The notes below the pieces were generated by a model. The model was not told the origin of the DNA, searched no databases, and saw nothing but the letters and a program-made list of their open reading frames with translations. Shown one piece after another: positions 34,985 through 43,129 of a stretch of DNA of 64,000 nt. The stretch is from Pedobacter sp. MC2016-24 (GTDB lineage Bacteria > Bacteroidota > Bacteroidia > Sphingobacteriales > Sphingobacteriaceae). A program made the translations under genes and the position numbers. The stretch's first letter is position 1. Each line of letters opens with the position of its first letter. The stretch is taken from the NCBI RefSeq assembly GCF_015223055.1, contig NZ_JADFBX010000001.1, positions 1,178,001 through 1,242,000 on the forward strand, given 5' to 3'.

Positions 34985-35356
34985 ATGAAATCATTAGATC
35001 AGTTAAACAATCTTGAAAGAGGTGCATTGTTACACCAGTTATTTCCAAATGAAATGCCTGACCTGTTGGACTTTATAGAAGGTATGTGTATCAGCATTAA
35101 AGAGGACGAAGAAGGCAATCGAAAAGTATGGAAACTCGGCTTAATGACCTTTGATTTTTGGCTGTCCCTACTGAATCAGGTAGAGGCAGCAATAAAACAG
35201 TACGGCAAGAAGCTGACTAAAAGCCACAGGCTGTTTACAGATCAATTATTTGACGGCTTATTGGCCTGTTTTACCATTCACTGCATTACGGTCTATGTAA
35301 CACTAAAACAACACCCTAACCCAAAATTTACCAAAGCTGTTGAACTGCTGTTTTAA
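34985..35356 (+). CDS. Hypothetical element protein, 123 aa
   Basis: An acidic, helical cytoplasmic protein (LDQLNNLERGALLHQLFPNEMPDLLDFIEGM at the start, LFDGLLACFTIHCITVYVTL near the end). No motif is recognised. It lies 25 bp after the preceding small gene and 52 bp before parB in the same orientation, so it is presumably co-transcribed with the element maintenance genes. Confidence 0.65.
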   Translation: MKSLDQLNNLERGALLHQLFPNEMPDLLDFIEGMCISIKEDEEGNRKVWKLGLMTFDFWLSLLNQVEAAIKQYGKKLTKSHRLFTDQLFDGLLACFTIHCITVYVTLKQHPNPKFTKAVELLF

Positions 35357-35408
35357 TGCAGCAATCGCATAAAGAAACAAAATAAATCACACTCAAAATT
35401 TTACTAAA

Positions 35409-37253
35409 ATGAATACTGCAACAAAAAAGAAAGCTGTAAAAGCACAGCAACAAGAAAGCACAAGTGCTAATAACGCAGCACCTGAAATCAATAACCAAGA
35501 TAGTATATTAACTTACCTGAATCTTTCTGATATTGATATCAGTCCCTTGAATTACCGTAAGGTTTTCAACCTTAAAGACCTTATTGAATTTGCCGAGGGT
35601 CTTATTTTACATGGCATGATATCACCAATGACCGTTCGCCAAATGGAAACCGGGCGTTATGAGGTAGTAGCCGGAGAAAGACGCTACCGGGGGGCAGAAA
35701 TAGCTAAAATTTCTGTAGTCCCTGTTATGATCCGGGTACTATCTGATGAGCAGGTTAAAGAAATTCAATTGGTTGAGAACCTGCAACGGGAGAACCCGCA
35801 CCCTATGCACGAATCTTTTGCCGTATTGGGTATGCAGCAGGCCGGAAAAAGTATTGATGAAATTGCCGCCCGGCTCGGTAAGTCCAAAACTTTTGTCTAT
35901 AGCCGGATCAAATTAGCCGGGCTGATTGAAGTGCTACAGGATATATTTTTAGCCGACAAAGTGACCATACAGGAAGCCTTTGATATTGCCGTTTTATCTC
36001 CTGAATCCCAATATGAATTTTACGAACAATATTGTACCAATTGGCAGGATGATAACTTTAAGCTAAACAATATCCGCAATATTCTTTCCCGTTTCAAGTT
36101 TGATTTGCTGAATGCACCCTTTAATACCAAAGATAAAAAACTGGTGCCGGAAGCCGGGGCATGTACCAATTGTGCCTTTAATTCCGCGACAATAAAATCA
36201 TTGTTCCCTGAAATGGCAACGGCAGCAAATTGTAACAATCATGTTTGTTATCAAAGCAAGTGTAAGGCACAAATTAATATGATGGTTCGCCTAGCATTGG
36301 CAGAACATCAGCCCGTTGCGCTATTGCATACCGGTTCTTTTTCAACTGAAATAGCAGAAGCCCTTGAAAGTATCCCGGAAGCAATGGCATTGCCTCAATA
36401 TAGCAGATATGATGTTACTATATTTTCCGCTCCAAGTATGCCGGATAAAGAAGATTATGAAGGCTACTATGATGAAGAGGAAGGTGAAGACCCGGACTTT
36501 GACGAGGAAGGATATAACAATGCAGTACAGGAATATGAAACAGACCTTACTGAATATACTGCGTTAGCTCAAAGCGATACTATACTTAAAGGCTTACAGC
36601 TTAACAGCAAAGGGGGAACATTGATCCTATTCAGCACCGAAAAGAAAGAAGTCATTGTAGGTAAATCGGCTGTGACAGCGAAAGAAGTTCAGGAGGCGAT
36701 TAAAGCAGGAACCATAACCACTGAACTTCTAGATGCTGAAATTGAAAGGATCAATACAAAGGAGAAAAGAGCTAAGGAACTGGATAGCGAAAAGATTCAA
36801 ATAGAATTGCATACCCAGTTTAACGAGGCCGTTAAAACAAGTACTTTGATACCTGGCCTCACTCCTGCCGATCATACTGCAATACGGTTATTTGTGTACC
36901 AATCTTTGGACTGGCAGTCCAGACAGGCAGTTGATAAAGTATTATTTCCTGCAAAAGATAACGGCGACAACTTTACAGCCAATGAACAAAAGTTAGCGGC
37001 CTTAGCCAATCTTACAGATGAACAATTTGCATTTATGACCCGAAGCGCATTAGCCGGAAGATCAGACAGTAAAACAGCAGGTTATATCACCGCGGTTTGC
37101 CTGTATCAGGTAGCAAAAGAATCTGGTTTAGATGTGGCTGCTATAGAGCAGGCACAGCAAGCAAAAGCAACCGAAAGACAGGAAAATATAGAAGTACGGG
37201 TTAAAGACTTGGAAAAACGTAAAGCCCGGTTAGGAACGAAGAAAGCTGCATAA
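35409..37253 (+). CDS. ParB/Spo0J-like partition protein
   Basis: A 614-aa protein, long for ParB. The ParB N-terminal nuclease-like domain is at about residues 36-130 (ISPLNYRKVF…GMISPMTVRQ…EVVAGERRYRGAE, EIQLVENLQRENPHPM). The KorB-type HTH follows (SIDEIAARLGKSKTFVYSRIKLAGL), then a Cys-rich patch (ACTNCAFNSAT…CNNHVCYQSKCK), an acidic Asp/Glu-rich segment near 350 and a helical C-terminus. No ParA is encoded nearby, so it may act as a DNA-binding regulator or nuclease in element maintenance. Confidence 0.88.
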   Translation: MNTATKKKAVKAQQQESTSANNAAPEINNQDSILTYLNLSDIDISPLNYRKVFNLKDLIEFAEGLILHGMISPMTVRQMETGRYEVVAGERRYRGAEIAKISVVPVMIRVLSDEQVKEIQLVENLQRENPHPMHESFAVLGMQQAGKSIDEIAARLGKSKTFVYSRIKLAGLIEVLQDIFLADKVTIQEAFDIAVLSPESQYEFYEQYCTNWQDDNFKLNNIRNILSRFKFDLLNAPFNTKDKKLVPEAGACTNCAFNSATIKSLFPEMATAANCNNHVCYQSKCKAQINMMVRLALAEHQPVALLHTGSFSTEIAEALESIPEAMALPQYSRYDVTIFSAPSMPDKEDYEGYYDEEEGEDPDFDEEGYNNAVQEYETDLTEYTALAQSDTILKGLQLNSKGGTLILFSTEKKEVIVGKSAVTAKEVQEAIKAGTITTELLDAEIERINTKEKRAKELDSEKIQIELHTQFNEAVKTSTLIPGLTPADHTAIRLFVYQSLDWQSRQAVDKVLFPAKDNGDNFTANEQKLAALANLTDEQFAFMTRSALAGRSDSKTAGYITAVCLYQVAKESGLDVAAIEQAQQAKATERQENIEVRVKDLEKRKARLGTKKAA

Positions 37254-37257
37254 GACA

Positions 37258-37302
37258 GTAAGCGCAGCCGGATCATTTGGCTGCGCTTACTCTTATTTTT
37301 TT
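37258..37302 (+). terminator. Strong terminator after parB
   Basis: A perfect 12-bp stem GTAAGCGCAGCC / GGCTGCGCTTAC (37258-37269, 37279-37290) with a 9-nt loop is followed by TCTTATTTTTTT. It lies 5 bp after the parB stop and closes the long operon that begins near 32089. Confidence 0.9.
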
Positions 37303-37328
37303 CACAAACATTCTTTAACTTTAATATT

Positions 37329-37637
37329 ATGAGTACGCCGTTCATATATTCCATTGTACAGATAACCGGAATTGCATTTTTGATTTTCGGTCTGGTCATC
37401 CGGTACTTTATAAACCGTAGGCGGTTTAACAGGCGCAACCAATATGGTACGCAGGGATTCAATAGCTATGAGCACCGTACCCTTACCAATATCGGTGAAG
37501 GTTTCGGCAAAATGGGTGCTTATATTCTTATATTAATCGGCTTATTCCTTATCCTCCTGGTATGGGTCAACCGCAAAATGGACAAGAATGCGAATAAGAA
37601 AAAGCAGGAAATTTCAACACCAATAAAGCGCAGATAA
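37329..37637 (+). CDS. Small membrane protein, two helices
   Basis: The 102-aa protein has an N-terminal membrane helix (SIVQITGIAFLIFGLVIRYFI), a basic loop (NRRRFNRRNQYGTQGFNSYEHRT) and a second helix (MGAYILILIGLFLILLVWV), ending in a Lys-rich tail. No family is recognised. It starts 27 bp after the parB terminator and has no gene after it on this strand for 700 bp, so it is probably monocistronic. Confidence 0.6.
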   Translation: MSTPFIYSIVQITGIAFLIFGLVIRYFINRRRFNRRNQYGTQGFNSYEHRTLTNIGEGFGKMGAYILILIGLFLILLVWVNRKMDKNANKKKQEISTPIKRR

Positions 37638-37938
37638 TTAAGCCAGGAAAACTTTCCGGCGCGAAGCGGAGCAGCCCTTTCCCTCAATCAATGAACTATT
37701 GTTTTTTTGAAATTGAGGTAAAGGGCTGCAGCGTTTTTAATAGCTTTTCTGTACTTGCAATCAGTACTATAGTTTGTAAAAGTCAGGGCATAAATAAGCC
37801 CTGCAAAAGACATCCTCCGCCAAGCTTCGGACAACCTTTGCAGGGCGAAAATCGGTACAGCCCGCTTGAAAAAATGGGTAATTGCTCACCTGGCTTATTC
37901 ATTTTTTCAGCCAGCTGCGAGCGGTGAAAGGGATGTCT
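37638..37938. other. Noncoding stretch rich in inverted repeats
   Basis: No credible gene. An 18-bp inverted repeat with one mismatch spans 37671-37688 / 37712-37729 and is followed by a T-run at 37734-37738. A 10-bp perfect inverted repeat (GCCCTGCAAA / TTTGCAGGGC) spans 37798-37807 / 37837-37846 with a 29-nt loop. This could be a structured RNA, a partition site for the ParB, or a replication/transfer site. Confidence 0.45.
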
Positions 37939-38223
37939 TTACTTACCTGATAAGGCCATCAGTTTTTCACTGAATTCTTTTAGCCCGGCTTTCTCAAGGC
38001 AGTCTGCCGAGAGCTTCTGTAATTCCTCCAGCTCTTCCCTGTTGGCTGCTTCTATCATCCCATTGCCGGGGTGATCTCCTTTTACATTCAGCCCCTTGTC
38101 AATCACCTGGCTTAATAGCAATACTGTTCTCTTATTGATCTTCACATCAATCTTCACCGGAACATTCATTTCAGGGCTGCTCAATAGCACACCGTACACT
38201 TGTTTTAGATCATTTGCATTCAT
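37939..38223 (-). CDS. Small element protein, 94 aa
   Basis: A soluble protein whose first half may be a beta-strand domain (VYGVLLSSPEMNVPVKIDVKINKRTVLLLSQVID) and whose second half is helical (NREELEELQKLSADCLEKAGLKEFSEKLMAL). It is divergent from the primase-like gene; each has its own -7 box in the 134-bp gap. Function is unknown. Confidence 0.65.
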   Translation of the reverse strand: MNANDLKQVYGVLLSSPEMNVPVKIDVKINKRTVLLLSQVIDKGLNVKGDHPGNGMIEAANREELEELQKLSADCLEKAGLKEFSEKLMALSGK

Positions 38224-38258
38224 AATACTACATTTTTAAATGGTTCATTTTCACTTCA

Positions 38259-38266
38259 CAAAAGTA
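38259..38266 (-). promoter_or_regulatory. -7 promoter box for the 94-aa gene
   Basis: TACTTTTG read on the minus strand matches TAnnTTTG, 36 bp before the start codon at 38223. No clear -33 TTTG is visible at the standard spacing. Confidence 0.45.
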
Positions 38267-38332
38267 TCAGTCGTACCACTTTTTTATCCCTACAGAATTT
38301 GGAGGGGTAAAATTTCGAGTGTTTCAGAACAT

Positions 38333-38340
38333 TACTTTTG
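38333..38340 (+). promoter_or_regulatory. -7 promoter box for the primase-like gene
   Basis: TACTTTTG on the + strand, about 28 bp before the ATG at 38369. It is identical to the divergent box at 38259-38266, so both genes could respond to the same conditions. The transcription start should fall near 38347, which excludes a much longer protein and supports a start at or after the GTG at 38357. Confidence 0.5.
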
Positions 38341-38368
38341 TTGTACAAACTGATTAGTGAACTTGAAA

Positions 38369-39253
38369 ATGTGTGGTATGGATTTCAGTAAAAAAGGGCT
38401 GTCCTGTGAGGACGCCAAAAACATAGACATGGTTAATTACCTGTCTTCAATCGGCATCGAGCCAATCAAAATCAGGGGTAATGATTTTTGGTATTTATCC
38501 CCGCTTCGCAATGAGGCTACTCCCTCCTTTAAGATCAATAGGAAACTCAACCGCTGGTATGATCATGGAACCGGCAAGGGCGGCAACCTGATTGACTTTG
38601 CCATTGCCTGGCACAGCTGTACTGTCGGCGATCTTTTGCAGATACTTAATGGCAATTTTACCGGCACTGAAAAGCAGGTATGGCATACGCCAACCGCTGC
38701 CGAAAAAGCCGCTCCCAGGATCTCCGTTTCAACCGTCAAAGACCTGCAATCTACAGAGCTACTGAACTACCTGCGGGAGCGCGGTATCCTTCTTCAAATT
38801 GCTGCTGCTTATTGCCAGGAGGTGGACTACCTGTTTGAAAACAAAAAGTACTATGCGATCGGCTTTAAAAATGACAAAGGAGGTTATGAACTTCGGAACC
38901 GGTATTTTAAAGGAAGCTGTTCGCCCAAAGGGGTTACGACCCTTAAAAACGGATCAAAAACCTTGTTGGTTTTTGAGGGTTTTATTGACTTCCTTTCCTA
39001 CCTGGTTATCACGCAGAAAATGGATATCCCCCTACAGGATTACCTCATCCTGAACAGCCTGGCATTTTTTGAACAATCCGTTCCCCTGATGCTCGGTTAT
39101 GATACCGTGCGCCTGTTCCTGGACAATGACCCCGCCGGACAAAATTGCAGTCTTTACGCCCGGTCCTTAGATGAGCGATTCCAGGACGAAAGCAGCATGT
39201 ACCAGAATTACCAGGATCTTAATAATTTCCTGATGCGTAAGCCTATGAGCTAA
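38369..39253 (+). CDS. CHC2/TOPRIM primase-like protein
   Basis: About 294 aa; the start may be GTG 38357, ATG 38369 or ATG 38378. The N-terminal CHC2-like region (IDMVNYLSSIGIEP…DFWYLSPLRNEATPSFKINRKLNRWYDHG…GGNLIDFA) is the mobile-element type in which the zinc ligands are not all evident. A TOPRIM domain follows: LLVFEGFIDFLS (Glu) and RLFLDNDPAGQNC (DxD-like). It probably primes element DNA synthesis after transfer. It lies 240 bp upstream of the mob genes. Confidence 0.85.
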   Translation: MCGMDFSKKGLSCEDAKNIDMVNYLSSIGIEPIKIRGNDFWYLSPLRNEATPSFKINRKLNRWYDHGTGKGGNLIDFAIAWHSCTVGDLLQILNGNFTGTEKQVWHTPTAAEKAAPRISVSTVKDLQSTELLNYLRERGILLQIAAAYCQEVDYLFENKKYYAIGFKNDKGGYELRNRYFKGSCSPKGVTTLKNGSKTLLVFEGFIDFLSYLVITQKMDIPLQDYLILNSLAFFEQSVPLMLGYDTVRLFLDNDPAGQNCSLYARSLDERFQDESSMYQNYQDLNNFLMRKPMS

Positions 39254-39284
39254 GCCAGCTATTTACCGGCAATCCAGGATACTC

Positions 39285-39495
39285 CTAATACAACCGGAGG
39301 GAAATGTGATCTGCTGGCAAAGGGCAATCATCATGAATTACTTCAATCTCCGAGATTTGAAGAGGTGGTTTCCCTGGGACGCTGGAAACGGCAAGATGTC
39401 CTTTTGTTAAACAAAAGATTTTGGCACCTTTTACTCGAAACTCGTTGGTGCCTGATAGCTGATAATAATAGTGTTTGTAAACGTGAAAATGAAAA
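39285..39495. other. Inverted-repeat cluster upstream of mob genes; candidate oriT
   Basis: Four inverted repeats lie within 115 bp: CTTCAATCT/AGATTTGAAG (39341-39349, 39353-39362), GTTTCC/GGAAAC (39368-39373, 39384-39389), CTTTTGTT/AACAAAAG (39401-39408, 39410-39417) and GGCACC/GGTGCC (39423-39428, 39447-39452). A position just before the MobC-like and relaxase genes and dense hairpins are what oriT sites of mobilizable elements show. The nick site is not identifiable by eye. Confidence 0.5.
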
Positions 39496-39879
39496 GTGAT
39501 GAAAAAGAAAACAAACAGAACAAGAATCGTCGGAATGCGTTTCACCCAAGATGAATTTGACAAACTGAACAAGCAGTTTAAAAAGACTACCTGTCTCAAG
39601 CTAAGCGAGTATTTACGCAGACTGATCTTTGACAAACCGGTGGTTACGACTTACCGGAACCAATCAATGGATGACTTTATGGCAGGCATGATACTGCTTA
39701 AAGCAGAGCTGAATAGTATCGGTAACAACTTCAATCAGCTGGTTAAAAAGGTCAATACTTATAAGGATGACAGGACCATTTCAGGACTCTTAGCAGGCTA
39801 TGAACTGGACCGGAGAAAGCTGGTGCGGCAGGTAGAAAGTATTTATTCCTTTATTGAAAAAAATGCGGCTTTATGGTAG
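39496..39879 (+). CDS. MobC-like relaxosome accessory protein
   Basis: A 127-aa basic protein. It begins with a ribbon-helix-helix-like DNA-binding part (NRTRIVGMRFTQDEFDKLNKQFKKTTCLKLSEYLRRLIFD), and the MobC-type segment LLKAELNSIGNNFNQLVKKVN follows. It should bind oriT and help the relaxase nick DNA. It overlaps the relaxase start by 7 bp, so the two are translationally coupled. The second codon is also ATG (39499), an equal start. Confidence 0.88.
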   Translation: MMKKKTNRTRIVGMRFTQDEFDKLNKQFKKTTCLKLSEYLRRLIFDKPVVTTYRNQSMDDFMAGMILLKAELNSIGNNFNQLVKKVNTYKDDRTISGLLAGYELDRRKLVRQVESIYSFIEKNAALW

Positions 39880-41129
39880 CTCGCATTAAAGTTGGCAATG
39901 CATTGACCAGGGCATTTTACTACAATGAGAACAAGATTAAGGAAGGGGTTGCGACTTGTATTATGGCTGGCAATTACCCCTTTGATGTTGGCAGGTCGAA
40001 TGAAGTACAGCGCCTAGATGTGCTGGAAAAAACGACTTCGTTAAGGGAAAGCCTACGTGCTAATACAGTCCATATTTCTCTAAATTTCGATCCTTCTGAA
40101 ACACTTTCTACCGAAAGAATGCAGGAGATCGCCAGCCTGTATATGGATAAAATTGGCTTTGGTAAACAGCCGTACCTGGTCTATCAGCACTTCGATGCCG
40201 GACACCCGCATTTGCATATCGTCACGACAAAAATCGACCTAAAAGGTAAGGTGATCAACACCAATAATATCGCTAAAAACCAATCCGAACTGGCCAGGAA
40301 AGACCTGGAAATTCAGTTCGGACTGGTAAAAGCTGAGGGTCAGAAAGCGGAAGCTTATGGATTAAAACCCGCCTATGCAGCGAAAGTCGTTTACGGTAAA
40401 TCCGAAAGCCGGAAAGCCATTGCGGCGGTATTAAATTCAGTATTAAAACAATACAAATACACCTCATTGGCTGAACTCAATGCAGTCCTCAGGCAATACA
40501 ATGTTGTAGCCGACAGGGGCAGCGATAGCTCCAGGACTTTTAAAAATAACGGGCTGCACTATCGCATATTGAATGATGAAGGCGAACCCGTTGGCGTGCC
40601 GATAAAGGCCAGCTTATTCTATCAGAAGCCCACCTTACAATACCTGGAAGATCGGTTTTCGGCTAATGAAACTGCCCGGCAGCCCTATAAAAACAGGATC
40701 AAGAACACAATCGATCTCTATTTCCTGAAGGCTAAGAACGCTACGCTGCAGGGTCTTACTGACGTATTGAAAAAGGAAGGCATTACCCCGGTTTTAAGGC
40801 AAAACGAAGCGGGTTTACTATATGGGATCACCTACATAGACCACAAAAGTAAGTGCGTTTTTAATGGCAGCAGTTTAGGAAAAACATATAGTGCAAAGGC
40901 GATTTCAGAACGCTGCAAAGGTGATGCGGTCAGACTGCCGCTACAGTCGCCTAACGGGCAAATCCAAAACATCAATGCCGATAATAGGCCCTCTATTCCA
41001 GGCGCCAACACCGGCAGCCCCGATGGGCTACTGGATGCTTTGCTGCGTCCTGAATATGTCAATGAAAACATTCCTTTTGAGCTGACTGGCAAGAAGAAAA
41101 AGAAAAGAAAGAAAAAAAGAATCATTTAA
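39873..41129 (+). CDS. Relaxase / mobilisation nuclease (MobP-type)
   Basis: The 418-aa protein carries the relaxase three-histidine motif YQHFDAGHPHLHIV (H106, H111, H113, H115), and an upstream motif around NTVHISLNFDPSE. The N-terminal residues contain several Tyr (for example FYYNENK at 15-21) that could provide the nicking tyrosine. The C-terminus ends in a run of Lys/Arg. It nicks the element at oriT and pilots the strand into a recipient. It is coupled to mobC and is followed 11 bp later by the coupling-protein gene. Confidence 0.92.
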   Translation: MVARIKVGNALTRAFYYNENKIKEGVATCIMAGNYPFDVGRSNEVQRLDVLEKTTSLRESLRANTVHISLNFDPSETLSTERMQEIASLYMDKIGFGKQPYLVYQHFDAGHPHLHIVTTKIDLKGKVINTNNIAKNQSELARKDLEIQFGLVKAEGQKAEAYGLKPAYAAKVVYGKSESRKAIAAVLNSVLKQYKYTSLAELNAVLRQYNVVADRGSDSSRTFKNNGLHYRILNDEGEPVGVPIKASLFYQKPTLQYLEDRFSANETARQPYKNRIKNTIDLYFLKAKNATLQGLTDVLKKEGITPVLRQNEAGLLYGITYIDHKSKCVFNGSSLGKTYSAKAISERCKGDAVRLPLQSPNGQIQNINADNRPSIPGANTGSPDGLLDALLRPEYVNENIPFELTGKKKKKRKKKRII

Positions 41130-41140
41130 ACAATACGATC

Positions 41141-43129
41141 ATGAGTACAGGAGAGAACGAACAGGCGATGCGGAAGATACTCGATATGACCCGGCTGATT
41201 GCCTTGATAATTTTAGCGATACATTTTTATTTTTACTGCTATGCTGCCTTTCATCTTTGGCAGCTAAGTACCAGTTTTACAGACGGCCTTTTAGGAAACA
41301 TCAGGGATACCGGCCTATTCAGCACTTTTTATAAATCAAAGCTGCTGGCACTGCTCTTTTTAGCCATCAGTTTGCTTGGTGCCAAAGGCAAAAAAGATGA
41401 TAAACTGGTTTTCAAAACAGCTTTTGCATACCTCTTTACAGGGCTGATCCTTTTCTTTATCAGTTACCTGTTTTTGTTTATCGGCAAGGATATCCAGGTA
41501 GCTGCTATATTATATATCAGTGTTACGGCATTAGGTTTTTTGTTGGTGCTGACAGGCGGCACGCTCCTTTCCCGGATCATTATGGACCGCCTCAAAGGCG
41601 ATATTTTCAATAAAGAGAATGAGACCTTTCCACAGGAAGAACGTTTGCTGGTTAATGAAAATTCAATCAACCTGCCGATGCGTTACCAGCTTAAAAACAA
41701 ATGGCGCAATGGCTATCTGAATGTGTTAGCTCCCTACCGGTCAACCTTAGTGACTGGCTCCGCCGGTGCAGGGAAAACGGCATTTATTATCCGGGAGTTT
41801 ATCATTCAGGCACTGGCTAAAGAAAAGCCTTACAGCATGCTGATTTATGACTTTAAGTTTCCGGATTTATCGAAAATCGCGTATAACCACTTCCTGAAAA
41901 ACAAACATCGTTACCAGGGAGAGCCCGAATGTTTATTCATCAATTTTGATGATCCGTCACGATCCAATCGTGGTAATCCACTCGAGCCGGAGAATATGAT
42001 TGATATTACCGATGCGACAGAATCGGCTCGTACTATATTGTTAGGTTTAAACAAACAATGGCAGACGAAACAAGGGGATTTCTTCATAGAATCGCCAATC
42101 AATTTCTTTACCGCGATCATTTGGTACTTGCGCTGTTACCAGAACGGTCAGTTCTGCACTTTACCACACGCTATTGAATTGTTGATGCTGGATTATGATA
42201 CTCTATTTTCCATTTTGCAAACGGAACCCCAGGTTACTTCGCTGATGAACCCTTTCATTAATGCCTACCTGAATGATGCAATGGAGCAACTGGAAGGCCA
42301 GATTGCAAGCGCTAAAATTGCATTAGGCCGCTTGTCCTCACCTAAGCTGTATTACGTTTTGACTGGCAATGATTTCACTTTAGATATCAATAATCCAAAG
42401 AAACCTAAAGTACTGTGCCTGGGGAGTAATCCACAGAAAACCCAGATTTACGGCGCTGTATTATCCCTTTTTGCCAATAGGCTGCTAAAGATCATCAATA
42501 AGAAAGACCAGGATAAATCAATGTTGATCTTCGAGGAATATCCTACGATTTCAGTTGACCTGATCCCTACAATTTCTACAGGTAGATCGAACAGAATAGC
42601 TGTAGTGATGGTAGTGCAATCGATCAACCAGTTGAAAAAAGAATATGGCCGTGAGCAGGCAGATGTAATTACTTCTATAGCCGGTAACCTGATCGCCGGA
42701 CAGGAAACCGGGGATGGAGCCAAGCAGCTGAGCGAACAGATCGGTAAGATCATGCAGGACCGGGAAAGCATTTCCATTAGTAATAGCGGAACTTCTATTA
42801 CCAAGAGCAAGCAGTTAGACTACGCTGTGCCAGCGTCCAAAATAGCCAAGCTATCTTCCGGTCAGTTCGGTGGTATTTTGTCCGACGTACCTGATCAGCC
42901 AATGGAATTAAAAGCCTTCGATTGTGAGGTCAAAGCAGACTTTGATGCCATTAATAAAGAGGAAGCAGCTTATAAAGATATCCCAATCATCCGGCAGGTT
43001 AATGATATGATGATACAGCGCAATTACTTACAGGTAAAGGAAGATATTCAATTTATAAAAGACACGGAAATGGACCGGATCATTCACGATCCTGACTTGC
43101 AACACCTGGCAATAAAGAAGGGAGGTTAG
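41141..43129 (+). CDS. VirD4/TraG-like type IV coupling protein
   Basis: A 662-aa protein. Four N-terminal membrane helices (about residues 15-145) precede an ATPase domain with Walker A TGSAGAGKT (205-213) and a Walker B-like LIFEEYP. A TraG-type RecA core follows (VVQSINQLKKEYG; IAGQETGDGAKQLSEQIG). It links the relaxosome to a mating channel. No VirB/Tra channel genes are found in the window, so the element must borrow another conjugation apparatus. Confidence 0.9.
   Translation: MSTGENEQAMRKILDMTRLIALIILAIHFYFYCYAAFHLWQLSTSFTDGLLGNIRDTGLFSTFYKSKLLALLFLAISLLGAKGKKDDKLVFKTAFAYLFTGLILFFISYLFLFIGKDIQVAAILYISVTALGFLLVLTGGTLLSRIIMDRLKGDIFNKENETFPQEERLLVNENSINLPMRYQLKNKWRNGYLNVLAPYRSTLVTGSAGAGKTAFIIREFIIQALAKEKPYSMLIYDFKFPDLSKIAYNHFLKNKHRYQGEPECLFINFDDPSRSNRGNPLEPENMIDITDATESARTILLGLNKQWQTKQGDFFIESPINFFTAIIWYLRCYQNGQFCTLPHAIELLMLDYDTLFSILQTEPQVTSLMNPFINAYLNDAMEQLEGQIASAKIALGRLSSPKLYYVLTGNDFTLDINNPKKPKVLCLGSNPQKTQIYGAVLSLFANRLLKIINKKDQDKSMLIFEEYPTISVDLIPTISTGRSNRIAVVMVVQSINQLKKEYGREQADVITSIAGNLIAGQETGDGAKQLSEQIGKIMQDRESISISNSGTSITKSKQLDYAVPASKIAKLSSGQFGGILSDVPDQPMELKAFDCEVKADFDAINKEEAAYKDIPIIRQVNDMMIQRNYLQVKEDIQFIKDTEMDRIIHDPDLQHLAIKKGG

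Noticed and set aside
37691..37927. A 78-codon + strand frame in the gap after the small membrane gene
   Set aside because: It runs through both inverted repeats and looks like random translation of structured DNA.
39285..39635. A 116-codon minus-strand frame over the mobC start
   Set aside because: It overlaps the mobC gene and the inverted-repeat cluster; the translation has no recognisable domain.
40832..41125. A 97-codon minus-strand frame inside the relaxase gene
   Set aside because: It is a shadow of the Lys-rich 3' end of the relaxase, giving a poly-Phe start.
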